Below the pieces are notes generated by a model. That model saw only the letters and a list, made by a program, of their open reading frames with translations. It did not search any database and was not told the DNA's origin. This document shows positions 11,383-11,871 of a stretch of 11,871 nt of DNA, in pieces. A program made the translations under genes and the position numbers. Positions within the stretch are counted from its first letter, which is position 1. Each line of letters starts with the position of its first letter. Origin of the DNA: Strigomonas culicis (Eukaryota; Euglenozoa; Kinetoplastea; Trypanosomatida; Trypanosomatidae); the NCBI GenBank assembly GCA_000482145.1, contig AUXH01000586.1:1-11871 (forward strand), written 5' to 3'.

Positions 11383-11871
11383 ATGTCCACTGCTGAAAAA
11401 GAGGTCAACGGCCTCGAGGCGAACGAAAAGCCGATGCGCAAGCAACCCAGCTGGGAAGCGAAGGACTTTGAGATTAACTACGTCGCTGTCGCGGTCCTTG
11501 TCCTCCCCGTCTCCGGCGTGATCCTCGCCGCCGCCATGGGCTTCCCCCTTCAGTGGAACACCTTCCTTGTCGGCCTCGTCTTCTACATCTTCAACGGCCT
11601 CGTTGGCATCACGTTTGGATACCACCGCCTCTTCTCTCACCGCTCCTTCACGGCCAGCGAGCCCCTTCAGTGGCTGTGCGCGTTCGCCGGCGCGGGTGCC
11701 TTCGAGGGATCTGCCAAGTGGTGGGGCCGCAACCACCGCATCCACCACCGCTACGTGGACACGGAGAAGGACCCCTACAACGCCCAGCGCGGTTTCGTCT
11801 TCTCCCACATGGGGTGGATGATCATGAAGCAGGACTATTCGCTGCTCGGCAAGGTGGATGTGACGGACTAC
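11383..11871 (+). CDS. Acyl-CoA delta-9 desaturase, OLE1-like (N-terminal part, runs off the window)
   Basis: The first 163 codons are open to the window edge, with no stop. The product is a membrane di-iron desaturase of the endoplasmic reticulum that would put a double bond into stearoyl- or palmitoyl-CoA using cytochrome b5. Histidine box 1 is HRLFSH (81-86) and box 2 is HRIHH (118-122); box 3 lies outside the window. The blocks EGSAKWWGRNHRIHHRY, DPYNAQRG and SHMGWM match the yeast OLE1 type more closely than the animal SCD type. Two hydrophobic stretches span about 33-52 and 58-78. About 85 percent of codons end in G or C by hand count, against about 50 percent in the first 50 codons of the kinase gene. 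This suggests high expression or a different origin. Whether a fused cytochrome b5 domain follows cannot be seen. Confidence 0.93.
   Translation, partial: MSTAEKEVNGLEANEKPMRKQPSWEAKDFEINYVAVAVLVLPVSGVILAAAMGFPLQWNTFLVGLVFYIFNGLVGITFGYHRLFSHRSFTASEPLQWLCAFAGAGAFEGSAKWWGRNHRIHHRYVDTEKDPYNAQRGFVFSHMGWMIMKQDYSLLGKVDVTDY

Noticed and set aside
11341..11808. 155-codon open frame on the minus strand
   Set aside because: It is the antisense of the desaturase, kept open by that gene's C/G-ending codons. The sense frame has clear histidine boxes.

Overview
The window looks like nuclear DNA from a kinetoplastid flagellate, most likely a trypanosomatid. Seven protein genes all lie on the + strand. None shows a spliceosomal intron. 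They are separated by 260-620 bases of T-rich and pyrimidine-rich DNA. Every start codon has a long pyrimidine tract upstream, usually followed by an AG shortly before the first ATG, as expected for spliced-leader trans-splicing of a polycistronic transcript. No bacterial ribosome binding sites, terminators or operon overlaps are seen. The genus cannot be fixed from the sequence alone. Base composition is intermediate, unlike the strongly GC-rich Leishmania type.

Layout. 204-1238 is a MAP kinase kinase-like (STE7 type) protein kinase. 1855-2364 is a short coiled-coil protein, possibly the axonemal dynein regulatory complex subunit DRC12/CCDC153. 2788-5013 is a cullin of CUL1 type with a neddylation site. 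5520-7943 is the TFIIH helicase XPD. 8379-9209 is a divergent DHHC palmitoyltransferase-like membrane protein. 9473-11041 is the ribosome-biogenesis WD40 protein Notchless (NLE1/Rsa4). 11383 to the window end is the N-terminal part of an acyl-CoA delta-9 desaturase resembling yeast OLE1.

Several long open frames run upstream of the true ATG only because GTG is allowed as a start. The real starts, chosen from the first in-frame ATG and from homology, are 204 (kinase), 5520 (XPD), 8379 (DHHC) and 9473 (NLE1).

The genes belong to unrelated pathways: signalling, cilium, ubiquitin ligation, DNA repair and transcription, lipidation, ribosome assembly and lipid synthesis. In kinetoplastids neighbouring genes share a transcript without sharing a function, so the order should not be read as an operon. 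The most unusual points are: a DHHC protein that has lost one of its two zinc sites; an XPD with DEGH in place of DEAH; an extra segment in the ubiquitin-like domain of NLE1; a perfect hairpin starting at the NLE1 stop codon; a start-stop upstream ORF before the DHHC gene; and a sharp shift to C/G-ending codons in the desaturase. I saw no CRISPR array, transposon, tRNA or rRNA gene.
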